From Gammaproteobacteria bacterium (GTDB taxonomy: Bacteria; Pseudomonadota; Gammaproteobacteria; Poriferisulfidales; Oxydemutatoraceae): a stretch of 5,601 bases of DNA. The stretch is taken from the NCBI GenBank assembly GCA_007570905.1, contig RKSI01000196.1, forward strand, positions 1 to 5,601. The letters run 5' to 3'. The notes below the pieces were generated by a model. The model saw nothing but the letters and a program-made list of their open reading frames with translations. It did no database searches and was not told the origin of the DNA. The position numbers were made by a program, and so were the translations under genes. Within the stretch, counting starts at the first letter, position 1, and each line of letters opens with the position of its first letter. Positions 1 to 5,596 of the stretch are shown in pieces.

Positions 1-36
1 CCCGCACAAGAGCCGCACCCGCAAACACACCCCCCA

Positions 37-60
37 CCCCCGCAAAAACACCGTCGGGGG
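37..60. repeat. G/C inverted repeat upstream of the promoter
   Basis: CCCCCG at 37-42 can pair with CGGGGG at 55-60 across a 12-base loop. One further C-G pair (35 with 62) lies beyond a mismatch. The repeat ends just before the -35 box. It could be the remains of a terminator for a gene to the left, but no T-tract follows, or it could be part of the promoter control region. Bases 1-54 are C/A-rich with few G and show no recognisable coding sequence. Confidence 0.3.
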
Positions 61-62
61 GG

Positions 63-91
63 TTGGCATCACCCGGCTGTTGGGGCATAAT
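63..91 (+). promoter_or_regulatory. Predicted sigma70-type promoter for the serine-cycle operon
   Basis: TTGGCA at 63-68 matches the -35 consensus TTGACA at 5 of 6 positions. CATAAT at 86-91 matches the -10 consensus TATAAT at 5 of 6. The spacer is 17 bases, the optimal length. Such a match is unlikely by chance in a sequence this G/C-rich, and it sits just where an operon promoter is expected. Transcription would start at about 97-100, leaving a leader of roughly 110 bases before the sgaA ATG at 210. There is no extended -10 TGn. The first in-frame TTG of the sgaA frame is the -35 box itself, which argues against translation starting there. Confidence 0.6.
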
Positions 92-99
92 TGCGCCCC
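82..99. repeat. Inverted repeat overlapping the -10 box (possible operator)
   Basis: GGGGC at 82-86 is the reverse complement of GCCCC at 95-99, with an 8-base centre. A nested GCA-N4-TGC lies at 85-94. The repeat covers the predicted -10 hexamer and the likely transcription start, so a protein bound here would block or modulate RNA polymerase. In a G/C-rich sequence a 5-base inverted repeat can also occur by chance. No regulator family can be assigned from the motif. Confidence 0.3.
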
Positions 100-134
100 C
101 GCAGCGGCCTTTGCCGGGCGCGACAGCCGGGCTT

Positions 135-179
135 CAATTCGCCACAAAACCGACGACAATTCCACAAAACCAACGACGA
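135..179 (+). repeat. Imperfect tandem repeat in the C/A-rich 5' leader
   Basis: Two adjacent units of about 22 bases, 135-156 and 157-179, share CAATTC at their start, the exact 10-mer CCACAAAACC (142-151 and 162-171) and ACGACGA-like ends. The surrounding leader is C/A-rich and G-poor: in 157-209 I count about 20 C against 6 G. It should therefore be largely unstructured RNA. This could help translation start, act as a Rho loading (rut-like) region for attenuation, or bind a regulator. These roles are inference; only the repeat and base bias are seen. Confidence 0.5.
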
Positions 180-193
180 CAAGTCACAACCAC

Positions 194-199
194 AGAGGA
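194..199 (+). promoter_or_regulatory. Ribosome binding site deciding the sgaA start
   Basis: AGAGGA ends 10 bases before the ATG at 210. No comparable purine-rich site precedes the upstream in-frame TTG at 63, which would add 49 residues of low-complexity Pro/Thr/Gln-rich sequence unlike any aminotransferase. The homologous protein also begins at MPGRNFLFVPGPTNIP, so 210 is the start to use. Confidence 0.75.
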
Positions 200-209
200 C
201 CAAACCACC

Positions 210-1457
210 ATGCCAGGACGCAATTTCCTGTTCGTGCCGGGCCCGACCAACATTCCGGTCTCGATTCAGAACGCGATGAACATTCCGCAGGAAGACCACC
301 GCCGCCCCGATTTCGCCAAACTGACGAAACCGCTGCTGCAAGATGTCAACCGCGTTTTCAAGACCGAAACCGGGCGCACCTTCCTGTTTCCGGCCACCGG
401 CACCGCGGGCTGGGAAGTCGCGCTCAGCAACACGCTGTCGCCGGGCGACAAGGTTCTGACATCGCGCTTCGGCCAGTTCAGCCATCTGTGGTGGGATCTC
501 GCGGTTCGCATCGGCCTTGATGTAGAGACGATTGATGTGCCGTGGGGCGAAGGCGTGCCGGTTGAGCGCTTCAAGCGCCGCCTTGAACGCGACACCAAAA
601 ACGAAATCAAGGCCGTGATGGTGTGCCACAACGAGACCGCCACCGGCGTCACCAGCGACATCGCCGGCCTGCGCCGCGCGATGAACGCCGTCGGCCACCC
701 GGCGATGCTGTATGTGGACGGCGTCAGTTCCATCGCCAGCATAGACTTCCGCATGGACGACTGGGAAGTGGATGTCGCCGTCAGCGGCTCGCAAAAGGGC
801 TTTATGCTGCCGGCGGGCATGGCCATCGTCTGTTTCAGCCGCCGCGCGCTGCGCGCCAGAAACAGCGCCAAATGCGCGCGGTGTTTTCTCGACATCCAGG
901 ACCACATCAACGCCAACAAGGACGGCTTCTTCCCTTACACGCCGTCCATTCCGCTGCTGCACGGCCTCAAGCGCTCGCTGCAAATCCTGCTGGAAGAGGA
1001 AGGCCTGGAAAACATCTTCAAGCGCCACCGCCGCCTCGCCGAGGGCGTGCGCCGCGCGGTGGACGCATGGGGCCTGAAACTGGTGGCGAAGGCGCCGAAG
1101 TGGCATTCCGACACCGTCAGCGCCATCCGCGTGCCGCCGCGCTTTGACGCGCGCGATGTCATTGAAATCGCCTACCACCGCTACAACCTGTCGCTCGGCG
1201 CCGGGCTGTCGGTGCTGGCGGGCAAGGCGTTTCGCATCGGCCACCTGGGCGACCACAACGAGGCGTCGGTGCTGGCGGCGCTGGCCGCCGCCGAGATGGC
1301 GATGCGCGACGCCGGGCTGCGCGTGCAGCCGGGCGCGGGCGTCGGCGCCGCGCTGGAATACTACCGCCGCACCGCGCCGCCGCTGAAAGTGAAACTCAGC
1401 AGCGCCAAACCGGCGCCGAAGAAGAAAGGCAAAAAAGGCCGCATCGTGCGGCGCTGA
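210..1457 (+). CDS. sgaA: Serine-glyoxylate aminotransferase
   Basis: A PLP enzyme of aminotransferase class V (fold type I), 415 aa from the ATG at 210, close to the roughly 400 aa usual for the family and cytoplasmic. It transfers the amino group of serine to glyoxylate, giving hydroxypyruvate and glycine in the serine cycle. The N-terminal FVPGPTNIP (residues 8-16), the PLP phosphate-binding TGTAGWE segment (about 63-69), the HNETATG motif (140-146), the cofactor-binding Asp170 in YVDGVSS, the Schiff-base Lys196 in SGSQKGF, the YTPSIPLLHGL segment (243-253) and Arg342 in FRIGHLG, probable substrate-carboxylate contact, are all present. The last 16 residues (400-415) hold 9 Lys/Arg and look like a disordered basic tail. 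It is first in the operon, 11 bases before the malyl-CoA lyase gene, whose product supplies its glyoxylate. Alanine-glyoxylate aminotransferase is a relative; the neighbours favour serine as donor. Confidence 0.93.
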   Translation: MPGRNFLFVPGPTNIPVSIQNAMNIPQEDHRRPDFAKLTKPLLQDVNRVFKTETGRTFLFPATGTAGWEVALSNTLSPGDKVLTSRFGQFSHLWWDLAVRIGLDVETIDVPWGEGVPVERFKRRLERDTKNEIKAVMVCHNETATGVTSDIAGLRRAMNAVGHPAMLYVDGVSSIASIDFRMDDWEVDVAVSGSQKGFMLPAGMAIVCFSRRALRARNSAKCARCFLDIQDHINANKDGFFPYTPSIPLLHGLKRSLQILLEEEGLENIFKRHRRLAEGVRRAVDAWGLKLVAKAPKWHSDTVSAIRVPPRFDARDVIEIAYHRYNLSLGAGLSVLAGKAFRIGHLGDHNEASVLAALAAAEMAMRDAGLRVQPGAGVGAALEYYRRTAPPLKVKLSSAKPAPKKKGKKGRIVRR

Positions 1458-1468
1458 CGGAGCACACC

Positions 1469-2416
1469 ATGAGCCACACACGCTTTGAACCGGCGCGCGA
1501 GCGCTTGCAGCGCAGCGAACTGGCGGTGCCCGGTTCCAACCCGCGCATGATAGAGAAGGCGCTCGCCTGCGACGCCGACTATGTGTTCCTCGACCTGGAA
1601 GACGCCGTCGCCCCCGACGACAAGTTGCAGGCGCGCAAGAACATCATCGAGGCGCTCAACACGCTCGACTGGAAAAACTCCGGCAAGACCGTGTCGGTTC
1701 GCATCAACGGCCTCGACACGCATTACATGTACCGCGATGTCGTGGATGTCGTGGAACAGGCCGGCCGGCACCTCGACACCATCCTGGTCCCCAAGGTCGG
1801 CGTGCCCGACGACCTCTACACCGTGGATGTGATGGTGTCGCAAATAGAGGAAGCGAAGGGCATCGGCCACCGCATCGGCCTTGAGGCGCTGATAGAGACG
1901 GCGCTCGGCATGGCCAATGTGGAGCGCATCGCGGCGTCGCCGTGCGCGCGGCTTGAGGCGCTGCATTTCGGCGTCGCCGACTACGCCGCCAGCAACCGCG
2001 CGCGCACCGTCAACATCGGCGGCCTCAACCCGGACTACCCCGGCGACCAGTGGCACGCGGCGATTACGCGGATGACGGTGGCGTGCCGCGCCTGGGGGCT
2101 GCGCCCGATAGACGGGCCGTTCGGCGACTTCAACGACGCCGAAGGCTACACGCTGGCGGCGCGCCGCGCCGCGGCGCTCGGCGTAGAGGGCAAGTGGGCG
2201 ATACACCCGTCGCAAATCGCGCTCGCCAACGAGGTGTTCTCGCCGCCCGAGGCCGAACTCAACAAGGCGCGCCGGATACTCGAGGAACTCGGGAAGGCCG
2301 CCGCCGAAGGCCGCGGCGCGGCGTCGCTCGACGGCAAGATGATAGACGCGGCATCGGCGCGCATGGCCGAGAATGTCGTCAAGATGGCCGAAGTCATAGA
2401 GGCCAAACAACGCTAA
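1469..2416 (+). CDS. mcl: Malyl-CoA lyase (HpcH/HpaI aldolase / CitE-like family)
   Basis: A 315-aa TIM-barrel lyase that cleaves (S)-malyl-CoA to acetyl-CoA and glyoxylate with Mg2+. Visible family motifs are RSELAVPGSNPRM (15-27), FLDLEDAVAPDDK (40-52), Arg78 in VRINGLDTHYMYRD (77-90), the KVG turn (109-111), Glu143 in ALIETALGMANVE as metal ligand, Asp171 in FGVADYAASNRAR as second metal ligand, GLRPIDGPFGDF (210-221) and KWAIHPSQI (242-250). The full set is typical of MclA/Mcl1 rather than the citrate lyase beta subunit. The ATG at 1469 follows CGGAG at 1458-1462 by 6 bases. The gene sits between sgaA and mtkA, which consume its product and make its substrate. The loop between GGLN (184-187) and Trp195 looks shorter than I recall for characterised enzymes. 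Eight of 18 Ile codons are ATA, unusual in such a G/C-rich gene. Activity on beta-methylmalyl-CoA or citramalyl-CoA is possible. Confidence 0.92.
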   Translation: MSHTRFEPARERLQRSELAVPGSNPRMIEKALACDADYVFLDLEDAVAPDDKLQARKNIIEALNTLDWKNSGKTVSVRINGLDTHYMYRDVVDVVEQAGRHLDTILVPKVGVPDDLYTVDVMVSQIEEAKGIGHRIGLEALIETALGMANVERIAASPCARLEALHFGVADYAASNRARTVNIGGLNPDYPGDQWHAAITRMTVACRAWGLRPIDGPFGDFNDAEGYTLAARRAAALGVEGKWAIHPSQIALANEVFSPPEAELNKARRILEELGKAAAEGRGAASLDGKMIDAASARMAENVVKMAEVIEAKQR

Positions 2417-2430
2417 GCCGGCAGCGCAAA

Positions 2431-2464
2431 CCCGGCCAACAACACCGCGCCCGGCGCCGCCGGG
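2431..2464 (+). repeat. Possible hairpin in the mcl-mtkA gap
   Basis: CCCGGC at 2431-2436 can pair with GCCGGG at 2459-2464 across a 22-base loop that contains the palindrome GGCGCC. The 3' arm ends two bases before the mtkA ribosome binding site. This 64-base gap is the longest within the operon. The hairpin could influence mRNA processing or the translation level of mtkA. In sequence this rich in GGC/GCC it may also be incidental. There is no T-tract, so a strong intrinsic terminator is unlikely. Confidence 0.25.
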
Positions 2465-2466
2465 AC

Positions 2467-2471
2467 AGGAG
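2467..2471 (+). promoter_or_regulatory. Ribosome binding site deciding the GTG start of mtkA
   Basis: AGGAG ends 9 bases before GTG at 2481. The first in-frame ATG lies about 75 codons further in, after the conserved N-terminal DIHEYQAKEIL and the ATP-grasp segment, so it cannot be the start. The GTG start is therefore well supported. Confidence 0.85.
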
Positions 2472-2480
2472 ACCAGACCA

Positions 2481-3647
2481 GTGGACATACACGAATACCA
2501 GGCGAAGGAGATACTGCAAAAATACGGCGTCCCCATCGCCGCCGGCAAACTGGCGTACAGCCCGGCGCAGGCGACCACCTGCTACAACCAGCTGGGCACG
2601 CCGGCGTGCGTCGTCAAGGCGCAGATTCATTCCGGCGCGCGCGGCAAGGCCGGCGGCGTCAAGTTGTGCAAGAGCGAGGAAGAGGTGCAAAAGGCCACCA
2701 ACGACATGATCGGCACGCGCTTGGTCACGGCGCAGACCGGGCCGCAGGGCAAGATAGTCGAGAAAGTCTATATTGAGGCCGGCACCGACATAGACCGCGA
2801 ACTCTACCTGGCCTTCGTCCTCGACCGCGCCACCGAGCGCATCGTCGCCGTCGCCTCGGCCAACGGCGGCATGGCCATTGAGGAACTCGCCGCCGAGCGC
2901 CCCGACTCCATCGTGCGCGTGCCGATAGACCCGGCGGTGGACCTGCGCCGCTTTCAGGCCGCCGAACTCGCGTTCGCGCTGAACATCCCGAAGGAACTGC
3001 TGAAAGACGCAATCCGCGCCATCACCGGCTGCTACCGCGCGCTCATCAAGTCCGACGCCAGCCTCGTCGAGGTCAATCCGCTGGTCATCACCAAAGGCGG
3101 CGAACTCATCGCGCTCGACGCCAAGATGATCGTGGATGACAACGCGCTGTTCCGCCACCCGGAAATCTCCGAGATGCGCGACAAGTCGCAGGAAGACCCG
3201 CGCGAGACCAGCGCCTCCGACCACGACCTCAGTTATGTCGGCCTTGAAGGCAGCATCGGCTGCATGATTAACGGCGCCGGCCTGGCGATGGCGACGATGG
3301 ACATGATTAAGCACGCCGGCGGCGAACCCGCCAACTTTCTCGACATCGGCGGCGGCGCGTCGCCGGAGCGCGTCGCCAAGGCGTTTGAACTGGTGCTGCA
3401 AGACAAGGGCGTCAAGGCGATGCTGGTGAACATCTACGCCGGCATCAACCGCTGCGACTGGATTGCCGAGGGCCTGATTCAGGCCGTCCAGTCCATCGAC
3501 CTGAAAGTGCCGCTGGTGGTGCGGCTGTCCGGCACCAATGTGGAGGTCGGGCGCAAGATGCTGAAAGACAGCGGCCTGCCGCTGGTCTCCACCGAAACGC
3601 TCGGCGAGGCCGCCCACAAGGCGGTCGAGGCCGCCAACCGGCGCTGA
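2481..3647 (+). CDS. mtkA: Malate-CoA ligase (malate thiokinase), beta subunit
   Basis: The 388-aa beta subunit of the ADP-forming malate-CoA ligase, which with MtkB makes malyl-CoA from malate, ATP and CoA. It has the length and layout of SucC: N-terminal HEYQAKEIL (4-12), an ATP-grasp domain with VVKAQIHSGARGKAGGVK (44-61), metal-binding Glu197 and Asn199 in VEVNPLVITK, Asp213 in ALDAKM, and a C-terminal flavodoxin-like domain with the GLEGSIGCMINGAGLAMATM region (254-273) and GGEPANFLDIGGGAS (280-294). I choose malate over succinate because of malate-type residues as I recall them from MtkA, such as HAGGEPANFLDIGGGASPERVA and NIYAGINRCDWIAEG (317-331), where SucC has NIFGGIVRCD-type sequence, and because mcl lies directly upstream. 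The mtkB start lies 19 bases downstream, so the two subunits are probably co-translated. Succinyl-CoA synthetase activity is the main alternative. Confidence 0.9.
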   Translation: MDIHEYQAKEILQKYGVPIAAGKLAYSPAQATTCYNQLGTPACVVKAQIHSGARGKAGGVKLCKSEEEVQKATNDMIGTRLVTAQTGPQGKIVEKVYIEAGTDIDRELYLAFVLDRATERIVAVASANGGMAIEELAAERPDSIVRVPIDPAVDLRRFQAAELAFALNIPKELLKDAIRAITGCYRALIKSDASLVEVNPLVITKGGELIALDAKMIVDDNALFRHPEISEMRDKSQEDPRETSASDHDLSYVGLEGSIGCMINGAGLAMATMDMIKHAGGEPANFLDIGGGASPERVAKAFELVLQDKGVKAMLVNIYAGINRCDWIAEGLIQAVQSIDLKVPLVVRLSGTNVEVGRKMLKDSGLPLVSTETLGEAAHKAVEAANRR

Positions 3648-3666
3648 CGCCCTGGAGAAACCGACC

Positions 3667-4557
3667 ATGTCCATATTGTTAGACGAAAAAACCCGCGTCA
3701 TCGTGCAGGGCTTCACCGGCAAGATCGGCACCTTCCACTCAAAGGAGATGATGGAATACGGCACCCGCATCGTCGGCGGCGTGACGCCCGGCAAGGGCGG
3801 CTCCGACCACCTCGGCAAGCCGGTCTTCAACACCGTCAAGGACGCGGTGCGCGAGACCGGCGCCGAGGCCAGCGTGCTGTTCGTGCCCGCCGCCGCCGCC
3901 GCCGACTCCATCATGGAGGCCGCCGACGGCGGCATCCGCTACTGCGTCGCCATCACCGACGGCATTCCGGCGCTGGACATGATGCGCGTCAAGCGCTTCA
4001 TGCGCCGCTACCGCCGCGAGCGCAAAATGGTGCTGACCGGCCCCAACTGCGCCGGCACCATCAGCCCCGGCAAGGCGATGCTCGGCATCATGCCCGGCCA
4101 CATCTACAAGGCCGGCAACATCGGCGTCGTCGCCCGCTCCGGCACGCTCGGCTACGAGGCGGCGTCGCAAATGCAGGCCGCGGGCATCGGCATTTCAACC
4201 AGCGTCGGCATCGGCGGCGACCCGATCAACGGCAGTTCGCACCGCGACATCCTCGAGATGTTCGAGACCGACCTTGAAACCCGCGCGGTGATGATGATCG
4301 GCGAAATCGGCGGCCCGCAGGAGGCCGAAGCCGCCGAATACATCCGCAATTACATGACCAAGCCGGTTGTCGCATATGTGGCCGGGCTGACGGCGCCGAA
4401 GGGCCGGCGCATGGGCCACGCCGGCGCCATCGTCTCGGGCAAGGGCGAGAGCGCCGCCGAGAAGACGGATATACTGAAAAACGCCGGCGTCGTCATCGCG
4501 CCGAACCCGTCGGAACTGGGTTCAACGATGGCCAGAGTGCTGAAAGAGCGCAAATAA
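3667..4557 (+). CDS. mtkB: Malate-CoA ligase (malate thiokinase), alpha subunit
   Basis: The 296-aa alpha subunit that carries the CoA-binding domain and the phosphohistidine relay of malate-CoA ligase; the SucD homologue is about 289 aa. The N-terminal Rossmann-like CoA domain shows VIVQGFTGKIGTFHSK (11-26) and GGVTPGKGG (37-45). The next landmarks are ITDGIP (96-101), GPNCAGTISPGKAMLGIMP (125-143), RSGTLGYEA (157-165), GIGGDPINGSSHRD (181-194) and the GEIGG power-helix motif (212-216). The catalytic, phosphorylated His is His251 in RRMGHAGAIVSGKGESAAEK (247-266). All key residues are intact. The ATG at 3667 follows TGGAG at 3653-3657 by 9 bases. It lies 19 bases after mtkA and pairs with it as an alpha2beta2-type enzyme. 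The MGHAGAI segment alone would also fit SucD; the malate assignment rests on the MtkA partner and on mcl. Confidence 0.9.
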   Translation: MSILLDEKTRVIVQGFTGKIGTFHSKEMMEYGTRIVGGVTPGKGGSDHLGKPVFNTVKDAVRETGAEASVLFVPAAAAADSIMEAADGGIRYCVAITDGIPALDMMRVKRFMRRYRRERKMVLTGPNCAGTISPGKAMLGIMPGHIYKAGNIGVVARSGTLGYEAASQMQAAGIGISTSVGIGGDPINGSSHRDILEMFETDLETRAVMMIGEIGGPQEAEAAEYIRNYMTKPVVAYVAGLTAPKGRRMGHAGAIVSGKGESAAEKTDILKNAGVVIAPNPSELGSTMARVLKERK

Positions 4558-4592
4558 GTGCACGCATAACAGCCACCGCAAAGGAGACCGCC

Positions 4593-5570
4593 ATGAGCAA
4601 AACACCCACCGTCATCGTGACGCGGCGCTGGCCGTCCGTCGTAGAGGACGAATTGCGCGAGATGTGCGCCGATGTGCGCCTCAACGAGGAAGACCGCCCG
4701 ATGTCGCGCGAACAACTGCAAGACGCGCTGCGCGGCGCCGACTGCGTGCTGCCGACGGTGACCGACCCGATGGACGCCGAAACGCTCGGCGCAAGCGGCA
4801 TCCGCTGCAAGTTTCTCGGCAACTTCGGCGTCGGCTTCAACCACATTGACCTGGACGCCGCAAAGAAAGCCGGCATCAGCGTGACCAACACGCCCGAAGT
4901 GCTGACCGACTGCACCGCCGACATCGCCATGATATTGATGCTGACGACGGCGCGGCGCATCGGCGAGGGCGAGCGCCATGTCCGCAGCAACTCGTGGAAA
5001 GGCTGGCGCCCGACACATCTGCTCGGCACCAGGGTCACCGGCAAGACGCTGGGGCTGGTCGGTTTCGGGCGCATCGCCTGCGCCGTCGCGCGGCGCGCGC
5101 ACTTCGGCTTCGGCATGAAGATCCTGTTCCACGACCCGTTCGAGCCGCCGCAAAAGGCGGTTCGCGAAGTCGGCGCCACCTCGTACCCGACGCTGGAACA
5201 GATGATACCCGACGCCGACTTCCTGTCGCTGCACTGTCCCGGCGGCGAGAAAACCCGGCACCTGATGAACCGCGAGCGCATCGCGCTGATGAAACCCGGT
5301 TCGTTCCTGATTAACACCGCGCGCGGCGATGTGATTGACAACCGGGCGCTGATTGAGGCGCTGAAAAAAGGCGTGATTGCCGGCGCCGGCCTGGATGTCT
5401 TTGAAGGCGAGCCGAACCTTGACCCGGGCTTTCTGGAACTGGAAAACGCGGTGCTGCTGCCGCACCTGGGCAGCGCGTCGCGCGAGACGCGGATTGCGAT
5501 GGGGCGGCGCGTGCTGAAAAACCTGCGCGCGTGGCTTGACGGCGCCGAACTGCCCGACCGCGTCGCCTGA
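4593..5570 (+). CDS. D-2-hydroxyacid dehydrogenase, probable hydroxypyruvate/glyoxylate reductase
   Basis: A 325-aa enzyme of the D-isomer-specific 2-hydroxyacid dehydrogenase family, full length. In this operon it would reduce the hydroxypyruvate made by SgaA to D-glycerate, and perhaps glyoxylate to glycolate. The substrate-domain loop is NFGVGFNHID (77-86). The Rossmann domain carries GLVGFGRIACAVA (154-166), in which the usual third Gly of GxGxxG is Ala162. Asp181 in ILFHDPF ends the second strand, suggesting NADH over NADPH. The catalytic residues are all present: Arg244 in NTARGDVID, Glu273 in LDVFEGEP and His291 in LLPHLGSAS. The ATG at 4593 follows a strong AAGGAG (4581-4586) by 6 bases and lies 35 bases after mtkB. 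It resembles the GyaR/GhrB/GRHPR branch more than the classic methylotroph HprA as I recall it, so I give no symbol. Substrate preference is inferred from context. Confidence 0.85.
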   Translation: MSKTPTVIVTRRWPSVVEDELREMCADVRLNEEDRPMSREQLQDALRGADCVLPTVTDPMDAETLGASGIRCKFLGNFGVGFNHIDLDAAKKAGISVTNTPEVLTDCTADIAMILMLTTARRIGEGERHVRSNSWKGWRPTHLLGTRVTGKTLGLVGFGRIACAVARRAHFGFGMKILFHDPFEPPQKAVREVGATSYPTLEQMIPDADFLSLHCPGGEKTRHLMNRERIALMKPGSFLINTARGDVIDNRALIEALKKGVIAGAGLDVFEGEPNLDPGFLELENAVLLPHLGSASRETRIAMGRRVLKNLRAWLDGAELPDRVA

Positions 5571-5579
5571 CGGCGGGCG

Positions 5580-5596
5580 GGCGCTTTTCAGGCGCC
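5580..5596 (+). terminator. Possible terminator hairpin cut by the window edge
   Basis: Ten bases after the final stop codon, GGCGC at 5580-5584 pairs with GCGCC at 5592-5596 around the 7-base loop TTTTCAG. An alternative pairing is CGGCG (5571-5575) with CGCCG (5593-5597). Only GTTCA follows before the window ends, so a T-tract cannot be confirmed. The position fits the end of the operon, but more genes could follow. Confidence 0.3.

Noticed and set aside
63..209. Upstream TTG start that would lengthen SgaA by 49 residues
   Set aside because: The added sequence is not aminotransferase-like, the TTG is the predicted -35 box, and a ribosome binding site precedes the ATG at 210.
1428..1438. 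Possible programmed -1 frameshift at the A6 run near the end of sgaA
   Set aside because: In the reading frame the run is AAA AAA GGC, not the A AAA AAG phase of a slippery heptamer. No downstream stem or extended alternative frame was identified.
69..1481. Long open frame of 470 codons on the - strand opposite sgaA
   Set aside because: It comes from G/C-biased third positions in sgaA that remove stops on the other strand. The translation is Arg/Ala/His-rich, has no recognisable domain and overlaps a clear gene completely.
2394..3935. Open frame of 513 codons on the - strand across mtkA and the mtkB start
   Set aside because: It is a shadow frame of the same kind: low-complexity Ala/Gly/Val/His-rich composition, no family motif, and it spans two real genes and their gap.
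2481..4557. Succinyl-CoA synthetase sucCD as the identity of the two ligase genes
   Set aside because: The sequence carries malate-thiokinase-type residues in MtkA (AGINRCDW and HAGGEPANFLDIGGGAS context), and the pair directly follows malyl-CoA lyase and sgaA. Succinate activity cannot be fully excluded.
4350..5465. Open frame of 371 codons on the - strand opposite mtkB and the reductase gene
   Set aside because: It crosses the intergenic gap of two well-supported + strand genes and shows no domain or plausible ribosome binding site.
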